Source: Anodontia alba (lineage: Eukaryota; Mollusca; Bivalvia; Lucinida; Lucinidae). Taken from it: a stretch of DNA of 64,000 bases. Positions 22,185 through 33,098 of the stretch are shown piece by piece (position 1 is the stretch's first letter; each line of letters starts with the position of its first letter). The position numbers were made by a program, and so were the translations under genes. The notes below the pieces were generated by a model. The model had not been told where the DNA came from and ran no database searches. It saw only the letters and a list, made by a program, of their open reading frames with translations. The stretch lies in the NCBI GenBank assembly GCA_964016985.1, contig OZ024828.1:1359330-1423329 (forward strand), in the 5' to 3' direction.

Positions 22185-22250
22185 GACGTACGTGGACAGT
22201 CTCCGCCTATATATGACCTGCATACTGAGCAATTTATATGCGGTTTGCAT

Positions 22251-22470
22251 TACCGTATTTACCCTAAGTGTTCGGACACCTCAACTCCTTACCATATATG
22301 TTCTAAAATTTGAACCAGTACAATTCACTACCCGATGTTGTGTCTAAAAATTGCTGGATGAGTGGCAAACAGTGTAGACCCAGATGAGACGCCGCGTTCT
22401 GCGGCGTCTCATCTGGGTCTATACTGTTTGCTCAGGCCTGTCTGTCCAAATATATATGGTAAATACGGTA
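22251..22470 (+). mobile_element. Family P MITE with ACAGTGTAGACC hairpin
   Basis: TIRs TACCGTATTTACCC and GGTAAATACGGTA. Inside is a hairpin AACAGTGTAGACCCAGATGA with GACGCCGCGTTCTGCGGCGTC at its tip and its inverse. Left-arm sequence (GTGTTCGGACACCTC) is shared with copies at 26.6 and 29.75 kb. Confidence 0.83.
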
Positions 22471-22472
22471 TA

Positions 22473-22811
22473 CAGTGAACCCTTGTTAAAACGACAGCAT
22501 TTGTTCCAAAAATGTTGCAATTATAATGAATTTACAGTTCTAAAGAATCCTTAATGGACAGAATGATATGTAAGAAAGGCTTAGTTTTATTCTTATTTCC
22601 TCATAGAACATATGTTTTCGATATTTGGATATTTCTCTGAGGCGATTCTAAAAAATATCCAAAACATATGTTGCTTGAAGATATTATGCAATGTTTTTAC
22701 ATAATTTCTCATTAACCGTCATCTCTTTGACTGAACGTGTCGTGACATTCAAATTGTCATTATAACGAATTTTGTCGTTGAATCGAGTGTCGGTATAAAG
22801 AGGGTTCACTG
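22473..22811 (+). mobile_element. Pogo-like MITE with CAGTGAACCC ends
   Basis: CAGTGAACCCTTGTTAAAAC pairs with AGAGGGTTCACTG; TA at both ends. An internal diverged hairpin (CATATGTTTTCGATATTTGG with its inverse, GAGGCGATTCTA in the loop side) recalls the family A core. It directly abuts the element 22251-22470. Confidence 0.75.
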
Positions 22812-22829
22812 TATTTGTCGTGTCAAGCG

Positions 22830-23050
22830 AAAACATGCCTTAGAACATACGCGAAATGCGCAGATTCAGATCATCCTGCGCGTGCGCAAAGTATCATCCA
22901 GGCCTTTGCATTCAGTTCATACATTCTGCAGAATATATGCCGGTTTCTGTTAGCGAACAGCGAAGGCCCTGATCAGACTGCGCGGATGCGCAGGCTGATC
23001 TGGGCCTTCGCGGTCCGCACCGAATACACCTTTTCGCATTTCGCGGCCCA
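22830..23050 (+). mobile_element. Hairpin MITE (GATCAGACTGCGCGGATGCG core)
   Basis: The core GCGAAGGCCCTGATCAGACT and its inverse (CTGATCTGGGCCTTCGC) surround GCGCGGATGCGC. Outer ends CGCGAAATGCGCAGATTC and TTTCGCATTTCGCGG are inverted. A reverse copy is at 40275-40500 and a forward one at 55315-55520. Confidence 0.72.
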
Positions 23051-23424
23051 TATTATAAAATACCATACATGTAGTAATAGAGGTAAGCCAAAAGTACTCT
23101 TTAGGCACACTGATATACAAACAATAAGAAAACAGACTGAAGGGAGATAACAAACTGCTTTAGCAAATCGCGTTATCAACACTTTAGTGAAAGGAAAATA
23201 TCCCGTCAAAGTGAAAAGTTCAACAAACAGCAATTCAGACAATTTCTGAGAGATGTATCTTCTAAAACGGCTAAAGAATGCATTTTATAAATAGCAATCT
23301 TGCCTAATAAATATATTCAAATGGTGATTTGGTGTATCTTTCATTTACAGTTTTGACGTATTGCCTCCCACCTCCCCACCCCACCCCACCTCGTGTCAAG
23401 CCAGCCAGCTTCCCTAACCCTCCT

Positions 23425-23764
23425 TTTCCAAGATAGTCTTAGTCCTCTGAGCGGTTAACAAAGCGATAGCGAGTGGTTTGCCTTGGATCCTTTTACCTAA
23501 TGACAAGCGCCAATAGGAGCAGGGATCCAGGGCAAAAGGCTTGCGAGTGACATCACATTTGAACGCAGCCCAGTACTTGTGTACGTTCTTCCGCTAGAAA
23601 CTGATAACTGCCCTTTGTGGATCAGCGGAAGGGGAGAATGATCGTAGAAAGTATTTCTTGATCAATCTCCACGAAAGAATGTTACCAGACCCGGCGGGGA
23701 TCAAATCCGCGCCCTCCCGATCACCAGTTGGATGCGCATGCGACTGAGCCACCGAAGCCGGCTG
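23425..23764 (-). mobile_element. tRNA-derived SINE, reversed, with an internal insertion
   Basis: The minus strand starts GCCGGCTTCGGTGGCTCAGT (A box) and has a B-box-like ATTTGATCCCC, followed by the body seen at 33.7 kb (ATTCTTTCGTGGAGATTGAT). Homology stops near 23565 and resumes near 23455 (GTTAACCGCTCAGAGGACTA). The roughly 110 bp between them has inverted ends (TTTGCCTTGGATCC and GGATCCAGGGCAAA), suggesting a hairpin element inserted into the SINE. Confidence 0.68.
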
Positions 23765-23859
23765 GTGATAAAATAGACTTGTAGTTCGAATATTTAGGGT
23801 AAATATATGGTATTATCAAACACAGACCCTGACCGGCAGCAGTCGTATTCTGAATTACC

Positions 23860-24060
23860 ATTTATGCCTATAGTGGACTCTTCCACCTAAACTCTTTGGA
23901 CAGGTCCATTCCCTATATAAGGGGTGTCTGGTTACATTTTATTACATGTATCACCATGTTCTGTAGAAATTTCTGCTTATAACAAACATTGTAGACCCTG
24001 ATCAGACGCCGCATTCCGCATTTCCCGCCTAGAAAAAAAAAATTCTAGTTATATCGAAAA
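23860..24060 (+). mobile_element. Truncated copy of the CCCATTTATG MITE
   Basis: Shares CATTTATGCC, GTGGACTCTTCCACCTAAAC and CTATATAAGGGGTGTCTGG with the copies at 24.25 and 43.95 kb. It stops after ATCAGACGCCGCATTCCGCA, at the tip of the hairpin. Confidence 0.65.
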
Positions 24061-24246
24061 ATATATAATATATGTTGTGGGTAATGTTTTATGAAGACAT
24101 AAGATTGTTTTTGTATTATTATTATTTTATTTTCATACCCCTGTTACCTTGAGCTATTTAAGCCCTGAAATTTTCACCGTATAATAAGATAAATGAAGAA
24201 GAGTTCGGCAATTGAGCCTATTAAGACAGATTTGTGCATTTATCAC

Positions 24247-24473
24247 CCCATTTATGTTGAGTGGACTCTTCTATGACAACTCTTTAGACCGGTCTATTTC
24301 CAATAGCAGGGTGTCTGGTTAGTCTTTTATTATCACTATGCTTTTATAGAAATTCTTGTATTTAACGCAAAGAGTGTAGACACTGATCAGACGCCGCGTT
24401 CTGTAGCGTCTGATCTGGGTCTGTACTGTTTGCCAAATGCCCTTTTGGCGATATCCCGACTAAAATGGGTTAA
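24247..24473 (+). mobile_element. MITE with CCCATTTATG termini and ACAGTG hairpin
   Basis: CCCCATTTATGTTGAGTGG and AAAATGGGTTAA are inverted ends. Inside are GTGGACTCTTCTATGACAAC and the hairpin with tip CGCCGCGTTCTGTAGCG. The partial copy at 23860-24060 shares the left half. Confidence 0.72.
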
Positions 24474-24569
24474 AGATGTTGCTAGAAGTAACAAGCAAAT
24501 TGAAAAGCTATAAAATTCTACAATAATAATAATTCTAATAATGTAAATCTCCACCCCTGTTTTTACTAT

Positions 24570-24750
24570 TTAACCCTTCTCTCGCCGAACACGACATGTC
24601 CTGTCTTAGCACACAGTGTAAGAAGCCAACTGATCTGGAACTACACTGTCATTTAATATGTGAATTTCTATCAACAACCCGGATCAAGTAATCTGACTGG
24701 CTAGAAAATAGAAATGGGCGTGGCATCTTAATTTATTCAGCAGTCAAGGG
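24570..24750 (+). mobile_element. Family H MITE, degraded hairpin
   Basis: TTAACCCTTCTCTCGCCGAA at the left and ATTCAGCAGTCAAGGGTAA at the right. The hairpin left arm is mostly lost (ACACAGTGTAAGAAGCC), but GATCTGGAACTACACTG of the right arm remains. Confidence 0.65.
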
Positions 24751-24964
24751 TAAGTAAGTACGACTTTATTTTTTTAGGGTTACAACATTTAGCACCTACA
24801 CAAATGATCTTCCATGAGGCCCTCAGTGTATACATATGTACATATTACACAAGTAAACAAAAAGTCAAGATGGTATTGTACATGTAACTATAAATAGAAG
24901 AGGCTGATTAGGAGTACTATTTCATTATATACATATTGGGGGAATATAAGGGTATACATGTATA

Positions 24965-26548
24965 CTGAAAGGAAAAAGAAACGCAGGGTAGAATTTTTTC
25001 CTTCTTATTTTAACCATTTTTACGATGTTTACTATAGCCATACACTTTTACAGATTGTCCTGTGAATGTGAACCGCGGGTATACGAGTCTTTGGTCGATG
25101 TGCTATCTACCCAGTGTGTGATATCATTCAACCGTGCACTACACAGTGCATTGCACGGACAATACGGAAAGCCAAAATTTCGTGCAAAACAAGCATGTTT
25201 AAACCTTCAGCACAAGATTTCCTCACACCATTTGGTACACTTCAACGATACACAACGCTCTTCGATTCTTTTACCGATTTTTCTTTTCATTTTACGCTAC
25301 TTTGAACTTTTTTTCAATCATGGTACCATTGACTGATGTTCAGAGGGGTAGGGCAATTGCGTTGCTGATGCAGGGTCAGAGGCAACAGCAAGTTGCCAAT
25401 CATTTTGGGGTTAACGTCTCAACAATTGAACGTCTTGTTAGACGTTTAAGGGAGACAAGGCATTTAGCAGACCGACCGCGGTCTGGGCGTCCACGCGTGA
25501 CGTCGCGACGTCAAGACAGGACAATCCGTCTGGCACATTTGCGGAATCGTCATCTCACTGCTACCGAAACTGCCCTTAATACAGTAGGTACGCATAATCG
25601 ACAAATTTCTCCGAAGACTGTTGGAAGTCGATTGCGTGAGATTGGTCTTCGAGCTCGTCGTCCATACGTTGGTCTGCCTCTGACCCAGGCACGTAGGTTG
25701 CGTCGAATGGCGTGGTTGACGGCGCATGCGCCCAGGCTATTTCCGATGAGGCAGTGGAGACGAGTTCTTTTTACGGACGAGTCTAGGTTCACTCTCTATC
25801 GCGCAGATGGTCGACGTCGTGTGTACCGACGTCGCGGAGAACGCTTTGCCGACGCCTGTGTTGTCGAACGGGGTCGGTTTGGGGGTGGCTCCGTTATGGT
25901 CTGGGGAGGCATTGCTCACGGGATAAAATCACAGTTGATTATTTTTGCGGGCAATATGACCGCAGTAAGGTATAGGGATGAGATCTTGCGTCCTGTTGCA
26001 GTCCCGCTTGTACAACAACGTAATCTGATTCTGCAGCAGGACAATGCCCGACCACATGTTGCCCGAATTTGTCAGGATTTCCTGGCAAACAATAACATCG
26101 CACCACTAGCATGGCCACCGTACAGTCCAGATTTACCCCAATAGAGCACATGTAGGATGAGCTGGACAGAAGGGTTAGGAAGCGCCGAAATGCCCCCGCA
26201 ACTCTCGCACAACTAAGGAATGCGTTGATCGATGAAGGGAATAACATCCCGATGCGAACTGTCAATGCTTTGGTTAACTCTATCCAAAGGAGAATTAGGG
26301 CAGCAACGGCAGCAAGAGGGGGGCACACCCGATATTGATTTTCAGTTTGATTTTGATTTCAAGATTTGGGGGGTAGCTACCAATGAACTTCAATAACTCG
26401 AGACTTGTTGATCACAAACCAATGAAATTTGGAACTTTTGTTCCATACATGTACCGTTTTGTAATCATAGTAAAATATTTAACAAACTTTTTCAAACTTG
26501 AATGAAATTTAGGAATAAAATTTACCCTGCGTTTCTTTTTCCTTTCAG
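24965..26548 (+). mobile_element. Complete Tc1/mariner element with TIRs and TA target duplication
   Basis: About 1.58 kb. The left end begins CTGAAAGGAAAAAGAAACGC and the right end is its reverse complement, with similarity fading over about 40 bp. TA dinucleotides flank both ends (24963-24964 and 26549-26550). It contains the mutated transposase 25320-26338. Short sequence between the TIRs and the transposase shows no other gene. Confidence 0.92.
25320..26338 (+). pseudogene. Tc1-like (DD34E) transposase, inactivated
   Basis: Cut-and-paste transposase that would bind the element's TIRs and insert at TA. From the Met at 25320 it has an N-terminal HTH region (QQQVANHFGVNVSTIERLV), an Arg-rich linker (RPRSGRPR), the first catalytic Asp at residue 153 (FTDESRF), the GGSVMVWGGI motif and the second Asp at 241 (QQDNARPH). 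After YSPDL one base is missing, so the frame ends at TAG 26142. In the shifted frame IEH follows, giving the Glu 34 residues after the second Asp, but a TAG at 26153 then replaces the usual Trp. That frame runs on to a typical GHTRY end and TGA at 26336. A possible earlier Met is at 25302. Two independent lesions make this copy non-functional. Confidence 0.93.
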
Positions 26549-26569
26549 TATACATTACATAATGTATAG

Positions 26570-26778
26570 TACCGTATTTACCCTAAGTATTCGGACACCT
26601 CAACTCCTTACCATACTTGTTCTAACATTTGAACAAGTACAATTTACTACCCAGTTTTGTGTCTACAAAATGCTGGATGAATGGCAACCAGTGTAGACCC
26701 TGATGAGACGCCGCATCTGCGGCGTCTCATCTGGGACCACTGTTCGCTCAGGCATGCGTATCCGTATACATCCGGTAT
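26570..26778 (+). mobile_element. Family P MITE, right end degraded
   Basis: Begins 21 bp after the Tc1 element. TACCGTATTTACCCTAAG and the ACAGTGTAGACC-type hairpin (tip CGCCGCATCTGCGGCG) are present. The right end is altered (CCGTATACATCCGGTA). Confidence 0.76.
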
Positions 26779-27069
26779 ATCGGTACTGATTCAGCATGCA
26801 GATAACGTAGACCCTGAACAGATTTTGATTGTATTGGGGTTTAACGACACGCCAACCCTTGTGGGTCATTTTGTCTCGTCTCCCAGAGAAAGGGAGAAAA
26901 GAGATAGAAGAGATAGTAGAGGAGATTAAAGAGAGGGACAGGGAAGAAAGAAGAACAGGAATGAAAGTAAAAAAGCAGAAGAGACCCTGAAAAGACTATA
27001 AGCATGTGTACAATGGACCATTTTTTATTATGCAGTTTGTTTTAATACCATATCTATCATAGGCATACA

Positions 27070-27420
27070 CAAACCGTGTAGACCCAGATCAGATGCCACC
27101 GAACGCGACGTCTGATCAGGGTCTTTGCCGTTTTGCGACTTACCCAGTACGTTTTTAGACAGGTTAACAGGTAAAAAATGGTGCTGTTCAAAATTTAGGA
27201 CTTACCCAGTACGTTTTTAGACAGGTTAACAGGTAAGAAAATAGTGCTGTTCAAAATTTAGGACAAATATGATAATGATATAAGGTGTACGAATATTTAG
27301 GGTAGATGAGGTAATCTTGGACATAAAGACTAGCAAACAGTGCGGACCAAGATTAGACGACATAAAACGCAATCTTCTTTGGCGTCTGATCAGGGTTTAC
27401 ACTTTGACACTCATCCAGTA
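27070..27420. repeat. Cluster of two decayed ACAGTG-core hairpins and a 60-bp tandem duplication
   Basis: Hairpins at about 27073-27135 and 27338-27412. Between them GACTTACCCAGTACGTTTTT through AATTTAGGAC is repeated in tandem (27136-27204 and 27200-27264). Confidence 0.65.
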
Positions 27421-27503
27421 GGCTTTTTGATACATCAACGGGCAGCATAATGGACTTGTCCATATTTTAGGACGTTCCTAAGACAAGTAGGGTCAGGTGA
27501 AAA

Positions 27504-27731
27504 TTAACCCACTGTAGACTGAATAGGCTCTCCCACACTATATATTGGAAGAGTCCAATTTCAGTTTTAGGTACTTCCGGCTATGAGATTTGCATATTCC
27601 TAGAAAAAAATGGCTAAACTGTTTGCAAACAGTGGAGACCCAGATCAGTCGCCGCGTTCTGCGGCGTCTGATCTGGGTCTGCACTGTTTGCCAATTACCC
27701 TTTTGCGGGTCTCCCGACTACAATGGGTTAA
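27504..27731 (+). mobile_element. MITE with TTAACCCACTG termini and ACAGTG hairpin
   Basis: TTAACCCACTGTAGACTG at the left and CGACTACAATGGGTTAA at the right, a further termini set. The hairpin AACAGTGGAGACCCAGATCA has a perfect tip GCCGCGTTCTGCGGC. Confidence 0.74.
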
Positions 27732-28040
27732 ACGATAAAGTGTCAGAAGGGGTAATACGTTAAGTTGAGCTGCCAATGGATGAAAGACAACTCGCCAGAA
27801 ACTATTAGAGAGGATTCGTATGGATTACCTTCCTTAGTTTAGTAATTTTTTTTTTCTCTGAACACTCGACTACACTTGTCTCCTTATTGTTGAACAATAC
27901 CAGCCGTTTGTGTTTCTAAAACTGCTGACTGAATGGCAAACAGTGAAGATCCCCATCAGACGCCGACTTCTATACATGTACATGTAAACAAACACTCAGA
28001 TAATGACCATATATGTCTATAGCAAGGCAAATCATCCAAC

Positions 28041-28260
28041 CGGCACAGTGTCTCAGTTGGTAGAGCGTCCGCTTTGTGACCGGGAGGTTGTGGGTTCGAT
28101 CCCCCGCCGAGTCACATCAACGACTTAAAAAAAGGTACTAAGTGCTATTTCGCTTGGCGCTCAGTATTAAGAAAGTAGATCTGGTCAGCTCAGTGTCAGT
28201 ATAATGTGACTGGGTGGAAAATTATGTCAAGTGTCTGGGGCGTGATATTCTTCTTAATTG
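28041..28260 (+). mobile_element. tRNA-derived SINE with a His-like head
   Basis: The head has an A box (GTCTCAGTTGGTAGAGCG), an anticodon-loop-like TTTGTGAC and a B box (GGTTCGATCCC). The 5' GGCACAG does not pair with the 3' CGAGTC side, so no acceptor stem forms; this is not a working tRNA. Downstream, GTCAGCTCAGTGTCAGTATA and GTGACTGGGTGG look like a conserved SINE central domain. Confidence 0.68.
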
Positions 28261-28486
28261 CTATTGTTTGGGTTCCGTTTAAAATTATATATATACATAT
28301 ATATATGAACGTTCATTGTCTAAAAATTAGTACAACAAAACACATGAAAATGATACAAAGAAAGAACATCATTAAATACAACGACGTAATGCATGAATTG
28401 GCATGAAAAAAAATATTCAGTTTTTTAAATATTGTTTTTCATTTAAGATATAAATTATTCCGAACCGTGGTCAAATGCCCACGATA

Positions 28487-28545
28487 AGCGGGAAATTTAC
28501 TCAGCTAGTCTTCATTGCTTTGTTACGAATTTCATGTCGTAAGAT
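28487..28545 (+). mobile_element. 3' fragment of the tRNA-Lys-like SINE
   Basis: GCGGGAAATTTACTCAGCTA and the following TTCATTGCTTTGTTACG and ATGTCGTAAG match the body of the SINEs at 28736 (+) and 16668-16832 (-). The tRNA head is absent. Confidence 0.55.
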
Positions 28546-28620
28546 GGGCGCTCGCCCGAGATAGGACTTTATTTCGCCGAAAATGGCTTCGCGTCATCAT
28601 AAATTATGACTTCCTTGAAG

Positions 28621-28667
28621 AAGGGGGGGGGGGGGGGGGGGGTGGCGGGAGGGGGGGGGGGGGGGGT
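28621..28667. repeat. G tracts
   Basis: About 20 G, GTGGCGGGA, then about 16 G; a G-quadruplex is possible. Similar G tracts lie at 30341-30381 and 46478-46502. Confidence 0.9.
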
Positions 28668-28735
28668 GTTATGGGCTATCACCACTATCACCACTACCTT
28701 CGATTATCTGCCATAGCAGGTTGGTATATATTCAA

Positions 28736-28900
28736 TCTCTGACAACTGCGTCAGGGAGTCGACTCTTTGGCTTAGTTTGTAGAGCACTGGATTTTTATCC
28801 GGGCAGACCGGATTCGAATCCCACAATAGGCGGGAAATTTATTCAGCTATGCTTCATTCCTTCGTAAGACTTACGAGACTGGTACGGTAAGCGAAAGGGA
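28736..28900 (+). mobile_element. tRNA-Lys-like SINE
   Basis: Shares its start (CTGACAACTGCGTCAGGGAG) and tRNA-like head (GACTCTTTGGCTTAGT, B box GGATTCGAATCCC) with the reversed copy at 16668-16832, and the downstream body AATTTATTCAGCTATGCTTC. It lies about 200 bp after a fragment of the same body. Confidence 0.66.
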
Positions 28901-29299
28901 GACGTGTGGGATTCGTGGGACACATCCTCAGACACCGGTAATGAGGCTGATTGTGATTTTAATTTAACAGATATTTTATAGTTCGTAACATGATTGACTT
29001 GCTGTTTGGACATTGGCCCGCCACATGTTCCCTGCACGTCGGACTGTCACTCGCATTAGTACACGAATATCCCTGTCGAACACGCCTGCGACTTGCAGTT
29101 GTCCAGATCGGAATGCGCAGGAGTGCAGTCCGACTGGGACCGTTGCAATTCGTGCTGAGGAGCAGTGATACAGACCATCACAGCGACCTGAGCGTGCGCT
29201 CACGTGGTCTGGTTTGGATACTTGGTCTACTGTTGATTTGTTTTCCTATGCGTTTCCTCAGACGGTATTATGCATCATTCATTTGTATATATATTATTG

Positions 29300-29304
<5 letters not shown>

Positions 29305-29370
<66 letters not shown>
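29305..29370. repeat. (GA)n microsatellite
   Basis: About 32 uninterrupted GA units, followed by GA-rich sequence. Confidence 0.97.
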
Positions 29371-29371
<1 letters not shown>

Positions 29372-29748
29372 AAAGTCAGAGAAAGAGAGAGTACATACCT
29401 TATTGAAAGTACAATTATCCCAACACAACAATTTTCAGTCATCCTTAACTTTGCTCGGTGTGTTGAAGCCTTCAAACGGTATTTATCGCCACTAGTTGCA
29501 CGAGATAGCTACAGATAGCACGGGTTTTTATATCCCAACGAGGCTATCCCTCACTAAATTCACGGATTGTCTCAGGTAATAACGGTCATTCTGACCGATA
29601 TCCCTAGCTATTACAATTGAAAGGGTTCTATGCAGACCGATGACCCTCCTGTGGAAAATATTCTCGTGTATATGTGTAGATATGAGCATGCATGCACATA
29701 CACGTCCATATTATTAGTTTCAGCTAATAACAAAAGGGAAAAAATGTG

Positions 29749-29856
29749 TACTGTATTTACACTAGGTATTCGGACATCTTGACGCCTTTCCATGCTTGTT
29801 CTAAAATTAGAACAAGTACAATTTACTACCCGATGTTGTGTCTAAAAGTTGCTATA
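29749..29856 (+). mobile_element. Family P MITE, left half only
   Basis: TACTGTATTTACACTAGG, GTATTCGGACATCTTG and the GATGTTGTGTCTAAAAG segment match the left arms of other copies. It stops before the hairpin and runs into AT-rich sequence. Confidence 0.7.
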
Positions 29857-29897
29857 TATTATTACTATTATTTACTTTAAATGTAATTTTGGAGCAA

Positions 29898-29901
29898 AGA
29901 C

Positions 29902-29956
<55 letters not shown>

Positions 29957-29965
29957 CAAAACAAA

Positions 29966-29998
<33 letters not shown>
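29898..29998. repeat. (AAT)n then A tract
   Basis: About 18 AAT units and about 30 A. Confidence 0.95.
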
Positions 29999-29999
<1 letters not shown>

Positions 30000-31307
30000 G
30001 TATCTAATTAATATTTAAAATCCCAACGAAAAGTGTAACATTGTATAAAATACTAATACAATAAATACGGTGCCTATAAAAAAAAATCTTGCTTGTTGGT
30101 TTCCTGGGTAGGGGGGCGGGGGATACTCTAAATTTTGCCTGCTACATAGGCTAGGACTTGTTTTGGGTTTAAGTTTGAATTTTACTATTCTTTTTTTTTT
30201 TTTTTTTTTCTATAATTTTGGGAAAAGTGGCTATTTTTTTTTCTGGGTATTCGGCCATTTGCAGGTATTTTTTTTGAGGGTCACTTTCAAAACAGACTAT
30301 TTTTAGGGGTCCAGCAAAATTCTTTTTTTTTTTTTTTTTGGGGGGGGGGGGGGGGGGGTGGGCGGCGGGGGGGGGGGGAGGCGGGGAGGGAGTGGTATTG
30401 TAAGAATCGGGGTCAGATCCTTCTGTTGTACTGTAAGTTTTTTTTATTTAGTTTTAATAGCTCTATTTCTGCTTTGCATCAGTTCAATGCGATTTTAAAA
30501 TGAAAACGGAGCTACTGTTGTGAACTGTTTAAAGCATTTATATTACGACTACTATCGTTATACAGGAAAAATAAGTGACAAGCATACTTTTATGAAAAGA
30601 AGGCAAGGGGAATATGTTTTGGGTATGCTAATATGTGCAGATAATTTTTGGGGTACAGCTGATAAATCATATATTTTTTGGGGTATGTCTGATATACCGT
30701 ATATTTTTTGTTTGGGGGTGGGGGTAAACACTAGATGCTGGGGCCTAGCCTTTGTAGCAGACTAAATTCAGAGTACCCACCCCACCCCCAACTCACCAGC
30801 CCCCACCCCCACCCCACTCAAAGATCCGGGTGAAACTGCGCATGCACAGTTTGGTGTTAATATTTGTGTCGCGCATGTGCTTGACAAAACGTCTTCGCTT
30901 GAAGCGGCCCATATATTGAAATTTATTATCTATTTTTATGAGTAATAGACTCGTCTTAATGTTACAAACCTTATAAGTGCTGCTTGGATAATTAGAAATA
31001 GATTGGTTGTACGTTTTATGTCCATCTCATTCTGTGATTGAAGAAGTGAAGATTAGAAAATAAGATTGGATAAGCCAATAACTGAAATTATAATCCTACA
31101 GGGCAATCAGATAGATGCTGCTTTCCAATAGTCATGATTTTTATGCTTAATGATTAATCGCATGTAAAAAACTAAGTACATATGCACGAATGCATACAAT
31201 GAAAAAAAAAGTGTAAACCTATACGCAGAAATAAAAATCTATGAGTATCATGTTGCAATTAACTCCTTCTTCCTAGTTTTGTTCTCAATTTCCTGAATCG
31301 TAACCAA
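29999..31307. other. No gene seen; homopolymer-rich
   Basis: T and G tracts at 30190-30385, degenerate GGGGTA(C/T)-type repeats (TTTTTTGGGGTATG) at 30620-30710, then unremarkable AT-rich DNA. Confidence 0.55.
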
Positions 31308-31410
31308 GCTAGCATTCTTTATAAATCTATAGCGGGCCGTTATCGGCCCGTCAGCTACCCTGACGGGCCGATAACGGCCCGCTGTAGATTTATAAAGGAT
31401 GCTTACTGGG
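31308..31410. mobile_element. Family C palindromic MITE
   Basis: Starts CCAAGCTAGCATTCTTTAT and ends ATGCTTACTGGG, centre as in the other copies. AA on both sides. Same subtype as the copy at 11.5 kb. Confidence 0.84.
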
Positions 31411-31684
31411 AATTTGGTTTCTGTTTCCTAGTTCCTGTTATGTCATTCGGTTTACTGTTTCTCAGTTTTTGGTTCGTTATTCGCTTGCTGTTTCCTGTTT
31501 CCTAGTCCCTGCCTGCTTCTTTATTCTTTATATTTTTCCTGTTCCTAGGTTTGTTTCGTTATTCATTTACTGTTGCCTATTTCCTAGTTCCAACTCCTCC
31601 AAAGCCATTAAAGCGATTTGTCCCTAATGAAGTGTTAATATTGCTTGGATAGAGGGATTAAAAAAATAAATATATGGTGAATTC

Positions 31685-32950
31685 TGCTATTTTTGTTTGG
31701 TTGCGTCCCATAGACTTATAATTGGAAAATGGTTAGATTGCATTTTCTCCATAACCAGTGAAGTGATGTGAATCATGTTTGGAAGCTATGATCATTTGAT
31801 GAATATAAACTATGTCGTTTTCTTTTTATGACCAGTGGCCAATTTGCTTGGTTGCCAATGCAACATTGAATTTTAAAATAGGAATGTTTGAACGACAACT
31901 CTAAAGCAACTGAAGCAGTAGGACCCTAATTAGGTAGAAATGTTCCTTAGGTAAGGGCAATTCAAAATAGTTAAAAAAATGTCACATTAGGCAGTATGAC
32001 CCTTATTTGGTAGAAATATTGCTAGGGTAGGGAAACAACATAACTTATCGTTTGCTGATCTGCCTCCTGTGGTTGCCATAGCAACAGAAATCTTCCATAG
32101 ACTTGGGAAAAAAGTTAAACTGTATTTTCTCAACAACCAGTGAAGTGATGTGAACTATATTTGACAGTTATAATCATTTGACGATTGTCTACCCAGTTTA
32201 TGTGTTTTATTACCAGTGGTCATTTTGTTTGGTTGCCATGGCAACATTAAATTTTATAAAAGGAAATTTTTAAACGACAACGCCTAAACCATTGAAGCAA
32301 TATGGCCCTAATTTGATAGAAATGCTGCTTGGGTAAGGGCTATTCAAAATTGCTAAATCATCACGAAAACATGCCTATATAATTTTAACCCCATTAAACC
32401 CCACTTTTATATAGGAAAACTGGGGTTTATAGGGGTATACATTATTTCTCTTATTTCTGCTCAAAACATAGATTGTGGGTACTCGTTAGAACCGCCTCGT
32501 CGAGGCGGTTCTAACGAGTACCCACAATCTATGTTTTGAGCAGATATATGAAAAATATCAGAATTTTTTATCTGAAAAAAATTCATTTTTGGTGGCAAAA
32601 TTTTCAGTATTTTTGAATAGGCATGTTTTCATAATGTTTTGCCAAATTACCTCTTGGTCTCGGTGCTATGACAACAAAAAGCTGCGTTGCAGTGCATGCT
32701 CTGCGTTTTCTCCGTAAACAAAAAAGTGATGTGAACTATAGTTGGCAGGTATGATCATTTGATGATTGTCTACCCAGTTTATGTTTTTTATAACCAGTGT
32801 CCATTTTGTTTGATTGCAATGGCAACATATGATTTTAAAGTAGAAAATGTTTAAACGACAATGCCTGCAAAACAACTGAAGTAGAATGCCCCTATATAAT
32901 TTGAGAAATGTTGCTTGGGTAAGGGCAATACAAAATAGCTTAATGTTTGC
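31685..32950 (+). repeat. Tandem repeat of about 360 bp, three units
   Basis: Units start near 31685, 32045 and (after a MITE) 32640. Each has CCAGTGAAGTGATGTGAA-like, TATGATCATTTGATGA-like, GGTTGCCATGGCAACAT-like and AAACGACAAC segments. A single diverged unit is at 945-1215. Confidence 0.78.
32359..32636 (+). mobile_element. Family A hairpin MITE inside a tandem repeat
   Basis: Inserted between repeat units of the array 31685-32950. The equivalent point in a neighbouring unit reads AATAGCTTAATGTTTGCC, while here the left flank is ATTGCTAAAT and the right end runs AATGTTTTGCC. That provides an unoccupied site for comparison. Confidence 0.9.
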
Positions 32951-32988
32951 CAAACCATCTGAAAAGGGATCTACTCTAAAAGGAAAGA

Positions 32989-33098
32989 GCCCAGCGGGGA
33001 CATGAAGTTAATATAACGTTGTCTCAACGTCGATGCAACGTCATGACGTTGCATCGACGTTGACCCGACGTTATGTAAACGTCATGTGCCCGCTGGGA
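32989..33098. mobile_element. Family G palindromic MITE, nested
   Basis: Begins CCCAGCGGGGACATGA and ends TCATGTGCCCGCTGGG, with internal AACGTCGATGCAACGTCA and its inverse. It is inserted in a second MITE (TCTACTCTAAAAGG on the left, CCTTTTTAAAAGG on the right). Confidence 0.8.

Noticed and set aside
22815..23150. 111-codon frame as a gene
   Set aside because: It overlies the hairpin MITE 22830-23050, whose reversed copy gives a different frame at 40.3 kb.
28041..28114. tRNA-His gene
   Set aside because: The A and B boxes are good but the acceptor stem does not pair and SINE body follows, so it is a SINE head. The same holds for the Lys-like heads at 16.7 and 28.7 kb.
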